DNA from: Acanthochlamys bracteata
Taxonomy: Eukaryota; Streptophyta; Magnoliopsida; Pandanales; Velloziaceae
NCBI GenBank assembly: GCA_019914995.1
Contig: CM034137.1
Span: 186,001 to 250,000 of the forward strand
Direction: 5' to 3'
Length of the DNA stretch: 64,000 bases
Below the pieces are notes generated by a model. It saw only the letters and a list, made by a program, of their open reading frames with translations, was not told where the DNA came from and made no database searches. Position 1 is the first letter of the stretch. The number at the start of each line of letters is the position of its first letter. The position numbers were made by a program, and so were the translations under genes. This document shows positions 1 to 13,282 of this stretch, piece after piece.

Positions 1-347
1 GTGGAAATTACCTGATCCCGTTGAGTGAAACGAATCTGCTTGTTGTAATTATTATAATCATATGGAGTTCTACTTAAAAATGTTGATCATTATTAGGCAG
101 CTTTTCATAAGCATATAAAGTTTCCTTATCAAAACACCCTTAGCTTTCTAAGAACTAAGCCTACATCTGGTCTTGTATTTCGTTTGCATTCATTTTTTTA
201 ATCGTTCATGCCGGTTTGTGTTTAACTTCCATATGTTCTTTTTCCTGAGGTCCAAATGCTCCAGCTTTTTTATTCGACAGTTTTTGTTTCTTAAGACTGC
301 ATCATTTTTTGGTAGGGCTACTAAGAGTGTTATCATCTTGTATCCAG
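1..347 (+). other. Intron of the LAZ1-like gene (window edge)
   Basis: T-rich sequence ending in the acceptor tatccag just before the first recognised exon. No coding block of the family's first exon is visible here, so this is read as intron. Confidence 0.6.
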
Positions 348-2607
348 GAGCAAAAGTGGATTATTGGCATTCTCTTCATGGTTCCTGTTTACGCGAGTGA
401 GTCTGTAAGAAAATTCTACATAATTTCAATTGCTACCCTTTTTATTTGATGGTTTTCTTCGTTTCTCAACTAAGGACTGTGCACCTGTCTCAACTTCTCA
501 TTAAAATTTATACTGTTGCAAGCATGGTGTCACATTCTTTTGCCATTTTAAGGTTGCAGGCAGTCATGCTTAAACTCTTGACTGGCTTGAAATTTTCCTC
601 GCAGATAATATCCTTATGGAAGTCCCAGTTTTCCTTGGTATGTGATATCTTAAGAAATTGCTATGAAGCGTTTGCCCTCTATTGTTTTGGAAGCTACTTG
701 GTTGCCTGCCTTGGTAAGGCTCTCCTTTTGTTGTTTTTGTAAATTTATAGTGTCCCCTAATGTAGTGCGTTGCTCATTTGTAGTCCATGTAAGCATTTAA
801 GGACTGGTAGCCTTAATACATTTATGCCAATGACTTTTTGTTTCAATAAACTTCAGGGATGTTGCCAGATTTTGGATTTTCATTATGATAGATGATTCTG
901 TTTTAAATTTCTCAATAATGACTTTAGTTGAACGGCATTTATCAGCCATTTCTTTCATCTATGGTTTTTATCCTCTCTTTAAAAGTATATTTCTTTATTC
1001 GATGGTCTGTTGTTGCTGAGCAAAAAAAAAAAACCTTCAACATAATCTTGATAGGGGGAGAAGAAATGGCCATTCAGCTGCTAGAGAATGATGCACAGAA
1101 GGAGAACAGAGAGCAGCTCATTAAAATGGAAGAAGACAAGAAAGCTCAGCGCAAAAGTACAACCTATGACTTTTTTTGCCAACCTAATCTCCTTGGGGAA
1201 GAGCTGTACAACATTGTGAAATTTGGACTTGTGCAGTATGTGAGTGATCTTTTTTGTGAATAGTACAGGAAAATGTCCTTTTATAACTTTCCCCTTCATT
1301 TAATAAATAGATGATTATGAAGACATTATGCTCGTTTCTTGCATTGGTGCTGGAGCTTTTCGGAGTGTACGGTGATGGGGAGTTCAAGTGGTATTATGGG
1401 TATGTTTCCATCTTCACGTATATGCTATATGATTGAGCCTTCTATTTTGACAGCAATGCCTTACCTGGAGGTGCATACAAAAATTGCAGGTACCCATATA
1501 TTGCACTCATCATCAATTTCAGTCAATCATGGGCTCTGTATTGCCTTGTACAATTCTACAATGTGATCCATCATAAATTGCAATCGATTAAACCATTAGC
1601 AAAATTCATCAGTTTTAAAGCTATTGTTTTCGCGACTTGGTGGCAAGGTGTAGGTATTGCGCTGATATGTTACTTTGGTTTCTTACCAAAAGAGGAAAAG
1701 TTCCAAGATGCAATACAAAACTTCCTTATTTGCATTGAAGTAAGTCTTATCCTTTCATTTGATAAAACCAACTTTCAGAAGCATATTGATTGTTAGATGC
1801 TGTTTTACTTCCCATTGGCATAATTTTATCAATGAGCATTTCCTTTTGCGTATTATTGCGCATATTAAACGAGCTTTTTGAAGCCTACAGACACTAGTTT
1901 TCTGTTATTGCTTGCTTTAATTTTCAAAATTGTCTTCAAGCAGATGGCTATTGCAGCTGTAGCGCATGTGTTTGTATTTCCCGTGGAGCCGTATAGATAT
2001 CTACCAATTCCCACATGCAGGAAGATCACCTCGACAGAAACCAAAACAAGTTTCAAAGTGGATGATGGAGATGAGGGGAAGTCTCTTCATGTTGAAGAGA
2101 AAGAAAAACATATAGAGGCTCCTGGGACCAGTGTGAGGGAGAGTGTCCAAGACGTTGTTCTAGGAGGTGGTGAACACGTATGTCATTTCTTCATTTCTAT
2201 CCAGTTTTTGTAGGTTGCTTCAGATATAGTTGAACACTTACTACTGTCAGCTGCTCATGAGATAATAGGGCATTGCTTTATCGCTCTCCCTTTATCAGCT
2301 TATTGTTTGGTTGAGCTCGTACATTCATTGCAATAATGTCATTTTAAAAAAGGTTTGCTGTTGAAAGAATGCTAAAATTCGTAAGCTGCACTTGCAGGTG
2401 GTGAAGGACGTAGTCTTAACTATATCCCAGGCTATAGAGCCTGTCGAGAAGGGAGTCACAAGGATACAAGAGAAGTTCTATGATATATCAGTAGGATCTA
2501 ATGAGGAAGATGAACCTACGGTCAAGGTCCATGAACATGTAAGGGAGGAGCTCATCGAGGATGAGGAGCAGAGCGTTGTCAACAAAAAGGAAGAAATATG
2601 TTTGTAA
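348..2607 (+). CDS. LAZ1: LAZ1/TMEM184-like (DUF300) membrane protein, 3' part
   Basis: Organic-solute-transporter-alpha/TMEM184 family membrane protein; plant LAZ1 proteins sit in the tonoplast and plasma membrane and were linked to cell death and vacuole/brassinosteroid signalling. Exons joined by frame: 348-404, 605-713, 1055-1239, 1311-1399, 1490-1739, 1944-2177, 2398-2607. Together they give 377 residues with phases that match at every join. Family blocks are clear: EQKWIIGILFMVPVYA, RNCYEAFALYCFGSYLVACLGG, GEFKWYYGYPYIALIINFSQ, a stretch after PLAKFISFKAIVFATWW, and VFPVEPYRYLPI. The last two exons encode a charged, hydrophilic tail rich in Glu and Lys. The first coding exon (first membrane segment) was not found in bases 1-347, so it lies left of the window. 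Arabidopsis relatives are about 430-485 residues. The family call is firm; which LAZ1 homologue it is remains open. Confidence 0.9.
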
Positions 2608-4058
2608 TCTGGGGACTAAGGATCAATACTCTCATGTGAACTGCTGCAGTGTTTTTCTTATTCTTTGCAAAATTAACTAATAGGATAGTGATTTGCCTTC
2701 TCTCTTAGAAGATTTCAATTTAGAATCCAGATATCTGGTTAGGTGTCTGACCATGAACTCAAGGCGTAATCTCGTCATGAATGCTAGGTAAGAATTCTTT
2801 TATTGGCTGGTAGGTGAAGAGTAGAATAGATGAATTTGTGTAGTGATGCCAAAAGATGCACCAAGCTTTGCTTGTAGGGAGGTAAAGAACCTAAACAGCG
2901 GACTTATAAGTGCCAAAGGAGCCAAACAAGTTCGTGTTTCAAGTCTGTTCTCATGTGTGATATTTTCAGTTTTACAGTAAGCTGTAAATATTTTGTTTCT
3001 TAGATGAGTAGCAAGTGTTGTTATTGACCGTCTGAGGAATTACGAAATTAAGTTCAGTAGATTGCATTGCAAAACTGTTATTGAGAAGCAGGAATCATTG
3101 AGACTGATGGAGTGGTTACTGGTGGCAACTGCTGCTTGCTTCATTCCATGAACAGAGTTTTCCCCATACATCATCAAGTAGGAGATGATCAACTGCTGGA
3201 AGCAGTCGATTCAATAAAAGAGTACCCTTTGCAGTAGCTAGAAGATAGAAATAAGTTTGAAAGTATGGACTTGAAAATTTGAATCGATCTGACCAAAGTC
3301 AGATGCTTTCATAGATATGGCTATTATCATGACTCATGGCTATGACGATTAAGAGCTTATCTATTATACTTCAAATTTATTTTTAAAATAAAATAAATAC
3401 TAAATTAAGTTTTTCCTCAAAAAATTCTCTTTAAAAATAGCAAGCTGAAAAACGGACACGTATGCAGTAGCAGCACCAGCCAGCTTTCAACTAAGGGTCA
3501 AATATTTTTAATATAAAAATTACTTTTTTCTATAAAAAATTATTTTTAACTTATTTTTTATTAAAAAATATATTAAATAAGTTTAATTCATTTTTTTAAT
3601 AAAATATATTATTTTAATAATATTATTTTATAATAATGTATTTTTAAGAATTCACTTTCAAAAAATTTTGTTCTAAGATCTTAGCGGCACGTAGCTGAAA
3701 GAAAATAGTTGGTCGTTTTCGACGCATCATGGCTTTCAGGTAAAGATCGTTCGATCTATCCGACCGGAACTGGGCTCTTAAAACCAGTCCAAAGCAATGG
3801 ACTATTTTGGGCTTTAGTTTCTTTAGTATTTTGCAGAATCAGCCTCTTGTCACTAATTTTCTACAATTGAACTTCTATTAGTTAGTTTATTTGTTTCTTG
3901 CACAAGGGTTCAAGCACTTTGTTCTTTTCTCTTCTTGTTCTTCTGCTTCGGTTGTTTGTTCTTCAGCAACAATCTCTCAATCTGTTTCAGTCTAGGTATA
4001 AAATCCCTAGCTAGCTGTGAGTCGATTAACCAAAGAAGAAAGAATTTGATCGATCGCA
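2608..4058. other. Intergenic: LAZ1 3' end, AT-rich block, proteasome promoter
   Basis: About the first 650 bases are unremarkable and probably contain the LAZ1-like 3' UTR; a tcaataaaag polyadenylation-like motif lies near 3210. Bases 3360-3665 are an AT-rich block of the type repeated through the window. The remainder leads into the proteasome gene. No gene seen. Confidence 0.6.
3771..3813 (+). promoter_or_regulatory. Two TGGGCT (site II) motifs upstream of PAA
   Basis: TGGGCT occurs at 3771-3776 and 3808-3813, about 250-290 bases before the start codon. Site II (TGGGCY) motifs, usually in pairs, are common in promoters of plant housekeeping genes. That they act here is inference. Confidence 0.4.
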
Positions 4059-7000
4059 ATGAGTCGCGGCACCGGTGCCGGCTACGATCGCCACATCACA
4101 ATCTTCTCTCCCGAAGGCCGTCTCTACCAAGTCGGTCAGTTACTTTCACTCTTCATATTTCTCATGTTTTGATTTGGTTAGGTTTTGATTGGTCATCGAT
4201 GATTCTGGTGATGTAGAGTATGCTTTCAAGGCGGTGAAAGGAGCAGGGATCACATCGATCGGTGTTCGAGGGAAGGATTCCGTCTGTGTTGTTACCCAGA
4301 AGAAAGTTCCGGTGAGTTAATTGAGATAAAATTTTGATTTTCGGGGGTGAGGTTTTGAAGTGGTATTAATGAATTTGGGGTTGTGAAGTTGATCTGACCT
4401 TTTAATTTGGGGATTGAAAATGTGCAGGACAAGTTGCTTGATCAGAGTAGTGTGACACATCTCTTCGCTATAACTAAGTACCTTGGACTGCTGGCAACTG
4501 GAATGACAGGTTTTTATCTGATTCTAAATGGAAAATTTTGAGTCTTTGGTTTTGTTTATCTGCATATTGTAGTTTTGTGATAGTTCACGCAAAATTTAAT
4601 ACTTCCAAGGGAGGTGGTGGTGATGTTATGAACCTTAACAGTTGGTGCTTATCTGATCATGGATGTTGCATAGAAAAGGGATCTTTACAGCTGATGGAAC
4701 GTGCTGGTAGAAAAGGAATTATTTATACTGGTTTCGGTAGGGCCAAACAGATTGATCAATGAGAGAGTTATTATAATTGTTTCTATTATGGAAATGGAAC
4801 TTTAATCTAGAAATGGCTACATTCGAATTTCTGAAATAGCATGAGCAAGGATTTCCATATATGTGTTAGAACAGGATAGGTAGAAATGAAAGATTGTCAT
4901 GCTAGATTTTCAACTTAGAAATCATAAAAAAGAATTTGGTAGCACAAAGGTTTTAGTTGTTATATTTGTCTGCCATGTAAGGAGCAACTTATGTGCAGCT
5001 CTCCGGTCATTGTTCATGGCTTCATCGTTAAAGAACAGTGCTTTTTGAAATAAGGCTTTATCTGGAAAGGTAAACTTGCAACTGAAGTTATGCACTCTTG
5101 TTATTACTTTTCTAAATGTGATTTTGTAGATATGTTTTGATATCTTTTTGTCTGTCGAGTCTCTACTGTCGATATTTCTTTGTAACACATTTTGCAAGAG
5201 ATAGGTGTTGTGTTGTGTCCCAAGATGCAGAAGTTTGTATGCTTTTCTCTGGTACTTTTTAAGTAGAATTGCTGGTAGCGTTTGTAGAGTATTACCTTCG
5301 AATAGACGTTTCTGTGGGTTTCTTTTCTGGTTCTTGTCTATAATTATGCAAAGGACCTCCTTGTTAATATTTGATAATTCCTAGAATTTTAAATTCCAGC
5401 TGATGCAAGATCATTGGTCCAGCAAGCAAGAAATGAAGCTGCTGAGTTTCGTTTCAAATGGGGGTATGAGATACCCGTGGATGTATTGGCTAAGTGGTAA
5501 GTTGATTGTGAATATGTAGTGCACAAGATTTTTGCATGCATGGTGGTCTGAAATAATCTATTTTTTCAAATTAAGTTTGAGTTAGCAAAACTTATCTTTT
5601 CGTTTTAATTGATTCTGCAGGATAGCAGACAAGTCTCAGATTTATACTCAGCATGCTTATATGAGGCCTCTTGGAGTAGGTCCGTTTCTAGTTCCCTTGA
5701 TAATTGAAGAATAAGTACTTCTGATTCCTTGAACTGCTGTGCCTTGAGCATTATCGCTGACCTTTTGCACTGCTTAAGCTATTACATCTCTCTGTTAGTA
5801 GCTTTAATATCAACATTGTTGACAAGCAGTGTAGTAGTGACATTATTGACTCTTTTTTTAAAAAAGAAGTGACTAATTCTGATGATGCCTTTTAACAATT
5901 ACATAGCTAAATCACTGGAAAGTGTATATATTTTAGCATATAAAGTTTATTACTGTCTTGGTTCTTATTTTTGAACATTTTAGTTAAGGCTTCTTCTTGC
6001 CTTCACATCCCTTTTTGCAACTAATATGATTTTTCTTGCTGTGAAGCTGCTATGGTTTTAGGTATAGATGAGGAAAAGGGACCTCAACTCTTCAAATGTG
6101 ATCCAGCTGGGCATTTCTCTGGCCACAAGGTATTGAATACTTTATGAAGTGTATAAGAACTTTACAAGAATATGTTTGTTATTTTGATGAGTAAGTTGCA
6201 CAAATGGCTTGAAGCATCTACTACGAGGAAGATGTAGCTTTTAGTGCTGTGCGTTATTGTATATCATCATTATGGAAAATATTTGAAAGCAAGCTTTTTC
6301 GCAGTTGTGCCTTGACAGTAGGCTTGGTCACTTGTCTCCTGTCGTACATTCAAGTATTGTATTAAGAGCCTGATGTGTTTAAATGCTTAAACCTAAAGGA
6401 GCTAATCATCAACCATGCTCTCTAGCCACACTGCTTGATTGCAATATGTTCATTCGCTTTTTTTGTTATTTTTTTTTTAACTCTTAGTCGTATCACTTCC
6501 AGGCTACTAGTGCTGGTCTTAAGGAGCAAGAAGCTATCAATTTCTTGGAGAAGAAAATGAAGAATGATCCTGCTTTTACATATGAGGAGACTGTCCAGGT
6601 ACTTCAGATGCTTTTGAAATAGTTGATAAATATTGCTAAGTATTGGCTTCCTAGTCTTCCTTCTAGTTGAAGCTACTTATTCTCAGTTCAAGGTGGAACA
6701 ATTGCTACCATGTAGAGCATTTCACTTGTTTATATGGGATATTTTTACTAAGTTATCATTTGTTGGTGGAAACTTCTTAGATTGCCAGTCTATTTGTCTT
6801 ACTATTAAAATCCATAACTACCTATAAAAGCCTTGGTCGAAGTAGAAACTGTGTCACATTATACAGTTGACGTCAAGCCGACATTTTTTATGCTTCTATA
6901 CTGCAGAGAGGATGGTGTGCTTTCTTACACCATGTGCTCCTGCAGAAAGCATTATTTTTTATGTCATGACATCTTATTGTCACCTGCTTGGGACATTTTC

Positions 7001-7243
7001 CTTTGTTTCTTGTAGACAGCAATATCTGCTTTGCAATCAGTTCTGCAGGAGGACTTCAAAGCCACTGAGATTGAGGTATTATTCTTCAGTTTCTTGGAGA
7101 ATGTTTGGGATTTGTCTAGTTTCTTGATTATAATCATCTCATCTTGTTAGGTGGGTGTTGTGAAGAAAGAAGATCCAACTTTCAAGGTTTTAAAAACAGA
7201 GGAGATTGATGAGCACCTTACTGCAATCAGTGAACGCGATTGA
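4059..7243 (+). CDS. PAA: Proteasome subunit alpha type-6 (20S core)
   Basis: Subunit of the outer alpha ring of the 20S proteasome in cytosol and nucleus, which gates substrate entry to the catalytic chamber. Nine exons: 4059-4134, 4217-4311, 4428-4509, 5400-5496, 5621-5679, 6047-6129, 6503-6598, 7016-7075, 7151-7243. Phases agree at every join and give 246 residues, the usual length for alpha-6. The N-terminus carries the alpha-subunit signature ([20 protein letters not shown]), followed by [16 protein letters not shown], the helix around [16 protein letters not shown], and [18 protein letters not shown]. The C-terminus ends in [10 protein letters not shown]. The start is the first ATG matching the family N-terminus ([12 protein letters not shown]). 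All introns are canonical. I see no defect; the gene should be functional. Confidence 0.96.
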
Positions 7244-8782
7244 TAGAGCAGCAAGTCTCGAGGAAGCTTTATTGAATGGTTGAACTGAAAACTTGCTGCT
7301 GTTACCAATCTTACCATATGAATGTGAGTGAGAGCAAGTTTGTAGCTAATCAATATTGGCAGCTACCTTGAGGTTGGTTTACCTGAAAGGATAGGTTATG
7401 GTAGTGCTAGTTCAATTTTCAGGACTTAACATCAATGAATTGAATGATATGCCTGGCAAGGAAGGAGTGTTCGATTATTATTATTATTATCATTATTATG
7501 GCTCAATCAAACGTTTCTGTACGCTGATATTGTATTTTAGAATATGTAATCTTCAAAAAAAAATTGTAATCGCTTATTATTCGATTGAACTGTTTTCAAG
7601 TTTTAACGTCTCAGCTTGTCAGAATTTAAACACGAGACAAGCCTATACCATGAGACCTGACTGTGTTCCTGGTTCCGCAAGTTTTAGGAACATAATCGTA
7701 CGAGGCGTTTCTCCTAAGAAAACCTGCATTGCTTACTGGTTAACGATTCAGGTCCGTTTGGGATCGTTTATGAAATAAAACTTTTCTAAAATAGAAAATA
7801 TTTTTATTTTTTTTTAAAAATAAATTTTATTTTTTTATTTTTAAAAATATAATAAAAATATTTTATTACGAAAAATTTTTTACATTATTTAAATTTTTAA
7901 ATAAAATTTTTAAATATTTATAAAATATATATTAAAAAATATGAAATGAAAAAAAATTAAAAAATTATTTTTGGTATGCACAAGGCAGCCTCAAGCTCGC
8001 ATCCGATTGCTGATTCCTCGGTTTTTTGTGTTTGTTCCAATTCTTTTTTAATGAGAGCTTGGTTACAAACTTAACCACTGTTCTTCACGACTAAGACCAC
8101 CTGTTCTTAAAAAAGATTTCACCATTGGTTTCTTTTGTAATTGCTGCTTATATATTGAAAGTAGATAGTGACTCTAATGCAGCTCAACTAAAAGACAGAC
8201 CAATAACTATAACAAAACACGAATCAAGCTCTTCTTTAAAACCGCATTTCAATAAATTCATCCACTGCATTCCGCTATAGTCCTTTCAGATGTGTGGAAC
8301 AAAACCTGATCTTCAGTATGTTATAAACAACTGCGAGAATTTTGGAGAACAAAATCATTGTAACTAATTTAAATTGAACTTAACAGATAGTGTCGCATAT
8401 CCACGTACATATTTGTAATGCAGGTCAAGATGGGCAGAGAAGATAGATGCAAAAATTCCTGAAGCTATTTTCTATTTTTCATCTCAACATTGTAATGATA
8501 CAAATATGTTACAAGACCTACCAGATCAATGTCGGAAAATAACTCTTGAGGATAAATCTAACAAAATTAATCTCGTATCTAGCCATCATGGAACAACTAG
8601 CGGAATTCCGCTGGAAAAAACCTAACAAAATGGTGAATTGACAATGTTACCACACACTTGTCAGCATGCTTATCCCTCTTGCCATCCGTATGCACAATAC
8701 ATGACATGTGTACTTGTTTTACATTTCCCTTTTCTTTTTTGGTCTTTTTGTTTGCTTGTTTTGGTACGCTTGACCTGAGGAT
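7244..8782. other. Intergenic between convergent PAA and CID7-like genes
   Basis: Contains the PAA 3' UTR with a short (TTA)n run near 7480, an AT-rich repeat copy at about 7751-7990, and then plain sequence that probably includes the 3' UTR of the minus-strand CID7-like gene up to 8782. Nothing else recognised. Confidence 0.55.
7751..7990. repeat. AT-rich repeat, candidate MITE copy
   Basis: Begins gtttgggatcgtttatgaaa and runs through almost pure A/T, including the core tttaaatatttataaaat shared with copies at 13.8 and 43.2 kb. It ends near ttttggtatgcac. The shared layout suggests a non-autonomous element; terminal inverted repeats are weak in this copy. Confidence 0.5.
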
Positions 8783-11099
8783 TCAGTATATCACAACGCG
8801 CAGCAGACCTGGTTGGAGAAGGGTGGGCCTTAGGCCCTCATCAATGAGGTACTGTTCAACCGCCACCGGAAGCCTGGCGGGTGTCCTCGAGCCCTTTGTG
8901 TGGTGACCTGTACCCACACAGATCATCACCTGCAAACGCTGCCCCAGGGACCTTGCTGTATTCCTCAGGTTGCTAAGTTCATGTTTCAGGACGTGTATGG
9001 CTTCATTCACATGAAGACCGTGTAGGTCAATGAGACGCTCCTCATCACGACCATAGCCATGAGGTTCAAGAGAGGCTGGATTCCTGAAATGCAATCAGGT
9101 AAAAGCATTAGCATATATACCAAGCTCTTTCATCATGGTGGCATTCTATGTTATCTGCTAGAGTCATTGCAACATTTTGCCAACGCATACAACAGAAGCT
9201 TCCATTCAGTATAAAGCTGCCAAATACTGTGAAAGTGCATTGCCAAAAGATCATGTATCTACTGTATATTCACCTCTGCCTATATATTGATTCTCTTGCT
9301 TTTCCATGAGCTGCTTTCATTTGCATGTTGTAGAACTGCCCCTTTGCACTCAATTCTTTCGCCAAAGCCTTGTTTCCTATTTGATAGGCCTGCCTTGCCT
9401 GTAAAAATCACCATAATTTGTAGTGTAAAATCAAATCACTAGCAGTCAAGCACCAACAAATCTTGATGTAAATATCTAGGTAACTCTGCATCACACAGAT
9501 TGTGCAAACATTCCGTCTCTACAAAGACATATGGCACACTTAATACTCAAGCCTGCAGTATAAAGATTCATTGCTTACATCTTTTAGACTCAGTACTGGG
9601 AAGATGCAGTACACAATCTTGCTACTTCAAGCATGAGTAACAAATAAAATTGGCAACAGATACCTGTTCAAGATAAGCATTCCGTACACGTGCAAAATCA
9701 CGGGCTTCCTCCCTCGACTCCGCATACAAATTTGCTACCATAGAGAATAGAAGTATGAAAGGACATAGAGAACAAAATCCAGCTAACATATGAAAACAAA
9801 TAAAGAAAGAAGACGAAGACAATGAGTACTACCCACGGCTTCTCCAGTCTCTAGCCAAACTGGAGATGATCGCGCTCCATTAGTGCCGAAAAACTTATCT
9901 CCATAACTCATCTTCTTATGACCATTATAGGAGCTGGCCAAAGCAGGTGAGCTCCTACTTGTGCCAACGCTGCCATCCATTGAACCATTCCTTTCATCTT
10001 TCCAATGCCCTGTGTCCTGTGATTCAAGTTTCCTAACAGTTGATGCAAAACCAGAGGAGCCTTTGAACAGGCTGGCAGACCGATAAGCATGAGAAGCTTG
10101 ATCTTCAGTGAATTTGTGCAATCCATTCTGAGTATCAGTTACTGGAAGTGCAGGAAAGTCAGTAGGAGTAAGGCTAGGAACAGGTGTAGTGTTGGAGTTT
10201 TGGTTCTGATTTAATCCGCTGTCAACTTGAAGCTGGAGAGTTGAGCAACAAAGAAATTCGCTATCAACTTGATGACTTTCATGAAAACAAAAGCCAGAAA
10301 TAAAAAGAACAAATCAGGAAGAGATACCGAAGGATACCTCAAGCTGTGTGAGAATCTCAATCGTCGTGTTCAAATCACATCCGCTAGCATGGTATACTCC
10401 TCTAAGGCTCTCAGAAGAGAAACCAGGAAACTGTGATGCCAAAAACTCCGAAGGATTAAAGGCAGAATCCTCGACTACTGCATTACTGGCTAAATCATTC
10501 ATGAATCCAACTGTGAAGTTGTCATTGAACTGTTGCCCCTCCATTCCAAATGAGAGCTGCTGATCACCATTTATGAACTGAGTTTCCCAGACTGAAGGAT
10601 TCACAAAAGCAGTTGCTGATTGATTGATACAGCTGGAATAACCAAGCTTTTCACTAAAGCCGGTATTATCAGCAACAAAAGGCAACATATCCTGCCGCAT
10701 ACCCACTATTTGATTGTTTGCTGAATAAAATCCTGTAGTTTCAGAGCCCTCATGTATGGACAACCCAGCGAGTGAGAGATGCTCATGACCATTGGACTCA
10801 TCTTGTCCCATGGCACTGAAGTCCGGGGTGATGTCATCAGGAAGCTGCTTACGCCAATATTGATGAGCCTCATCATCTGAGCTGTATGAAATGTTAGATC
10901 CTGATCTACCTAGGACAGCTTTTCCTGAGGATCCTGGCAAATCTGATGTCAAATCTTCATTCTTACTATTCCCAGCACCAGATTTAAGGGTTGACGGAAC
11001 AAACTCTGCTGCATTTGGATTCAGAGAGGTGGTGGATTTCTTTGGGAACTCCAATTTTGAGTCTCTATCTTGAAAGCTTCCTTTTGTTAACTTGTTCAT
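8783..11099 (-). CDS. CID7: Polyadenylate-binding protein-interacting protein, CID7-like
   Basis: Cytoplasmic protein that binds the C-terminal MLLE domain of poly(A)-binding protein. Coding exons (minus strand): 11099-10338, 10232-9833, 9734-9664, 9398-9274, 9083-8783. Phases join cleanly to give 552 residues. Visible domains: a PAM2 motif (LNPNAAEFVPS, residues 26-36); a CUE-like segment at about 214-254 (FNPSEFLASQFPGFSSESLR); a DUF1771 helical segment at 388-454 (EEARDFARVRNAYLEQARQA); and a C-terminal Smr domain at 455-552 with LIDLHGLHVNEAI, VGTGHHTKGSRTPARLPVAV and the ending GLLRVVIY. This order matches CID7 (CID5 and CID6 lack the complete set). The Smr domain is a nuclease or nucleic-acid-binding fold; its substrate here is unknown. 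The untranslated leader is split by an intron of roughly 1.1 kb. Confidence 0.9.
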
Positions 11100-12398
11100 C
11101 TTTATTCAAAGTGCAATGCTACATACAAAGTTCTTCAAAAACAAATAAAGTTCCACGAGAAACTATCCCAACCCTGCAAATCGAGTTTGAATTTAGATGC
11201 TAAGCATATCTAAGCTATTCATAGAAAATAGACTCACTGCAAAAACATAAAAGGATATTAATAAGTTCGAGAAAAATTACATAAAGCAATAGCAATGATG
11301 TTTTTCCTGGAAGTCCAGCCTAAAAAACTTCTCTGGTTATCCAGAATAATTATGCTACCAAATTAAAAGAAAGATGGGCTACATCTCTGAAAGTGAATCA
11401 ACTTGTGGATCTTAACTTGGTAGTGCAGAGAACCATCAAATATTCCTTACAAAGCAATACAGGAAATTTGATTATATATCCTCCTCATCTTACTGGCATT
11501 AATTTCATTCCCTTAGAAGTACCTTCAACTGAAGAGTTCCATAGCAGGAAAACATTCTCAGTCAATTTAGATGAAATTTCATTGAGATGGCAAAAGCCCC
11601 GCAATACCACAGGAATAGTAGAAAAACAGTCCAAACAAAGTCTGAACAGGGCACATAAGAGGAAAACATGCAACCTACTTATTCCTAACCGTAAAGTATG
11701 ACCACAAATGGTCAGCAGCAATAGGCGTAACTGAAAAAAACTAAGACTTAAAGCATGTTGACAGTAATCAAACTTCAACGAGGCACACATTCTAAGTTAA
11801 AGTTACTCCATCGACATTTGAAGGGAAAAAAGGGGGGAGCAGGAGATATCGACTGGTCTTATTATACGAGAGAGAATTCAGACAACGCTGAAATTAAAAG
11901 GAGCAGATGATGATTGCTCACAAATCCGTAGAAACTCTTTACAATAAAATTTCGAGATGAATCTCAAATTCATTCCCAGCAAGACAAAACGCAGAAAAGG
12001 AAATTTATTAAAATAATATCTCAACTACTTGAAAATTACGCTCAAGATTTAGAAACTCGACAACAATTCCAAGCTAATATGTCCAGATCTCGTCCTTCCG
12101 TTGAATAAACATACACGATTAAAACCTTTCACCCTACAAAACCAAATGAAGTAACCGAAGAACACTTCAATTGCTTTATTTTATCCAAAAAACAACAATT
12201 ACAATAACAATCAGATATCCATAATTCAAAAGAAATCAAACTAGAATCTATACCTTTCCTCAGGTCGATGAGCGGATAGATCGACAAGAACACGTCCATG
12301 GCGTAAACCCGCACAGAAAGCAGATAACTATTATTATCGATGAAATCACAAAAAATATCCCTTCTCGTTTCAATAGCACAAACAAATCCCAACAAAAA

Positions 12399-12401
<3 letters not shown>

Positions 12402-12429
<28 letters not shown>

Positions 12430-12430
12430 A
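12402..12430. repeat. (AG)n microsatellite in the CID7-like leader
   Basis: About 14 AG units. On the transcribed (minus) strand it reads (CT)n, a frequent pyrimidine tract of plant 5' UTRs. Confidence 0.85.
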
Positions 12431-12502
12431 GACGGACAGCCGAATTCGTGGAGCTGAATAGAAGATGGTAGAAGGATTTGAAATGAATCTAGGCTTTGAT
12501 GG

Positions 12503-12516
12503 AAACCCTAACCCTA
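12503..12516. promoter_or_regulatory. Double telo-box (AAACCCTAACCCTA)
   Basis: Two plant telomere-type units in tandem near the presumed transcription start of the CID7-like gene. Telo-boxes are known regulatory motifs in plant promoters and leaders; use here is inferred. Confidence 0.4.
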
Positions 12517-13282
12517 GAGAAACATAGCAGTCATGGAAACACAACGGGTGTTGGTGGTCGATTTCTGTTGTTGCTCTTCTTCTTCTTCGTCTACCTTTCG
12601 ATTGCGATCTCTATTTTCTCTGCTCTTGGTTGACCCCCACCCCCGCCTTCAACTATTTTCTCCTATTACATTTCTTTATTGATGTCTATTCGTAAAATCA
12701 TCCCACTAGAATCATATTTCGTAATTTTATATATAGCGTTTCAGTGTTCGTAGTTTACACCCTTGCAGTACTGTGAAAAAACTTGAAAATGACGAATGAG
12801 GGATTCTTCTTTGAAATTTGAATTATAAGAGGGTTGGTTACAAATGCCAAATTTGTTTCCATATATTTACGTTCTGCATAGAGGGCTAATCTCGTAATAG
12901 CGAGCAAACGAGGAGGTTTTGGTGATAATGAGAAGCGTAAGAAGACGTTGCAACAAGAACCATAATTGAACTGATAATTTTGCATAAAAGTCTAACCCCA
13001 ACTCCACGTAATCAAGTTGGAGTGAAATCGTCAGGACAGGTGAAACACGGCTTTCGAGTAACACTAAAACCGTTCGCCGCAATTTATGAACTATTAATGA
13101 TAATTTTGCCTCGGGATGATGACGTAACGTAACTTATCATCTATATAGTTGAGAAGTAAATTTTTCTGTCTCTTTTTTTTCTTCCCATTTTTCTGTGTGG
13201 AGGAGACTTAAAAGTTTTGATTGTTAGTTTTATCTGGTGTCTTCGGTGAATTAAATGACCCTGAGACATTTTTTGTGCCACA

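Larger units (their letters stand above)
11100..12540 (-). other. 5' leader and leader intron of the CID7-like gene
   Basis: On the minus strand, a donor near 12252 (GAAAG|GTATAG) and an acceptor near 11176 (TTTGCAG) fit a leader intron. The upstream leader exon would contain the (CT)n tract at 12402-12429 and a telomere-like box at 12503-12516. ORFs inside this span show no coding signal. Confidence 0.5.

Noticed and set aside
11393..12544. Several ORFs of 70-100 codons in both strands
   Set aside because: They fall in the leader intron and leader of the CID7-like gene and show no coding logic.
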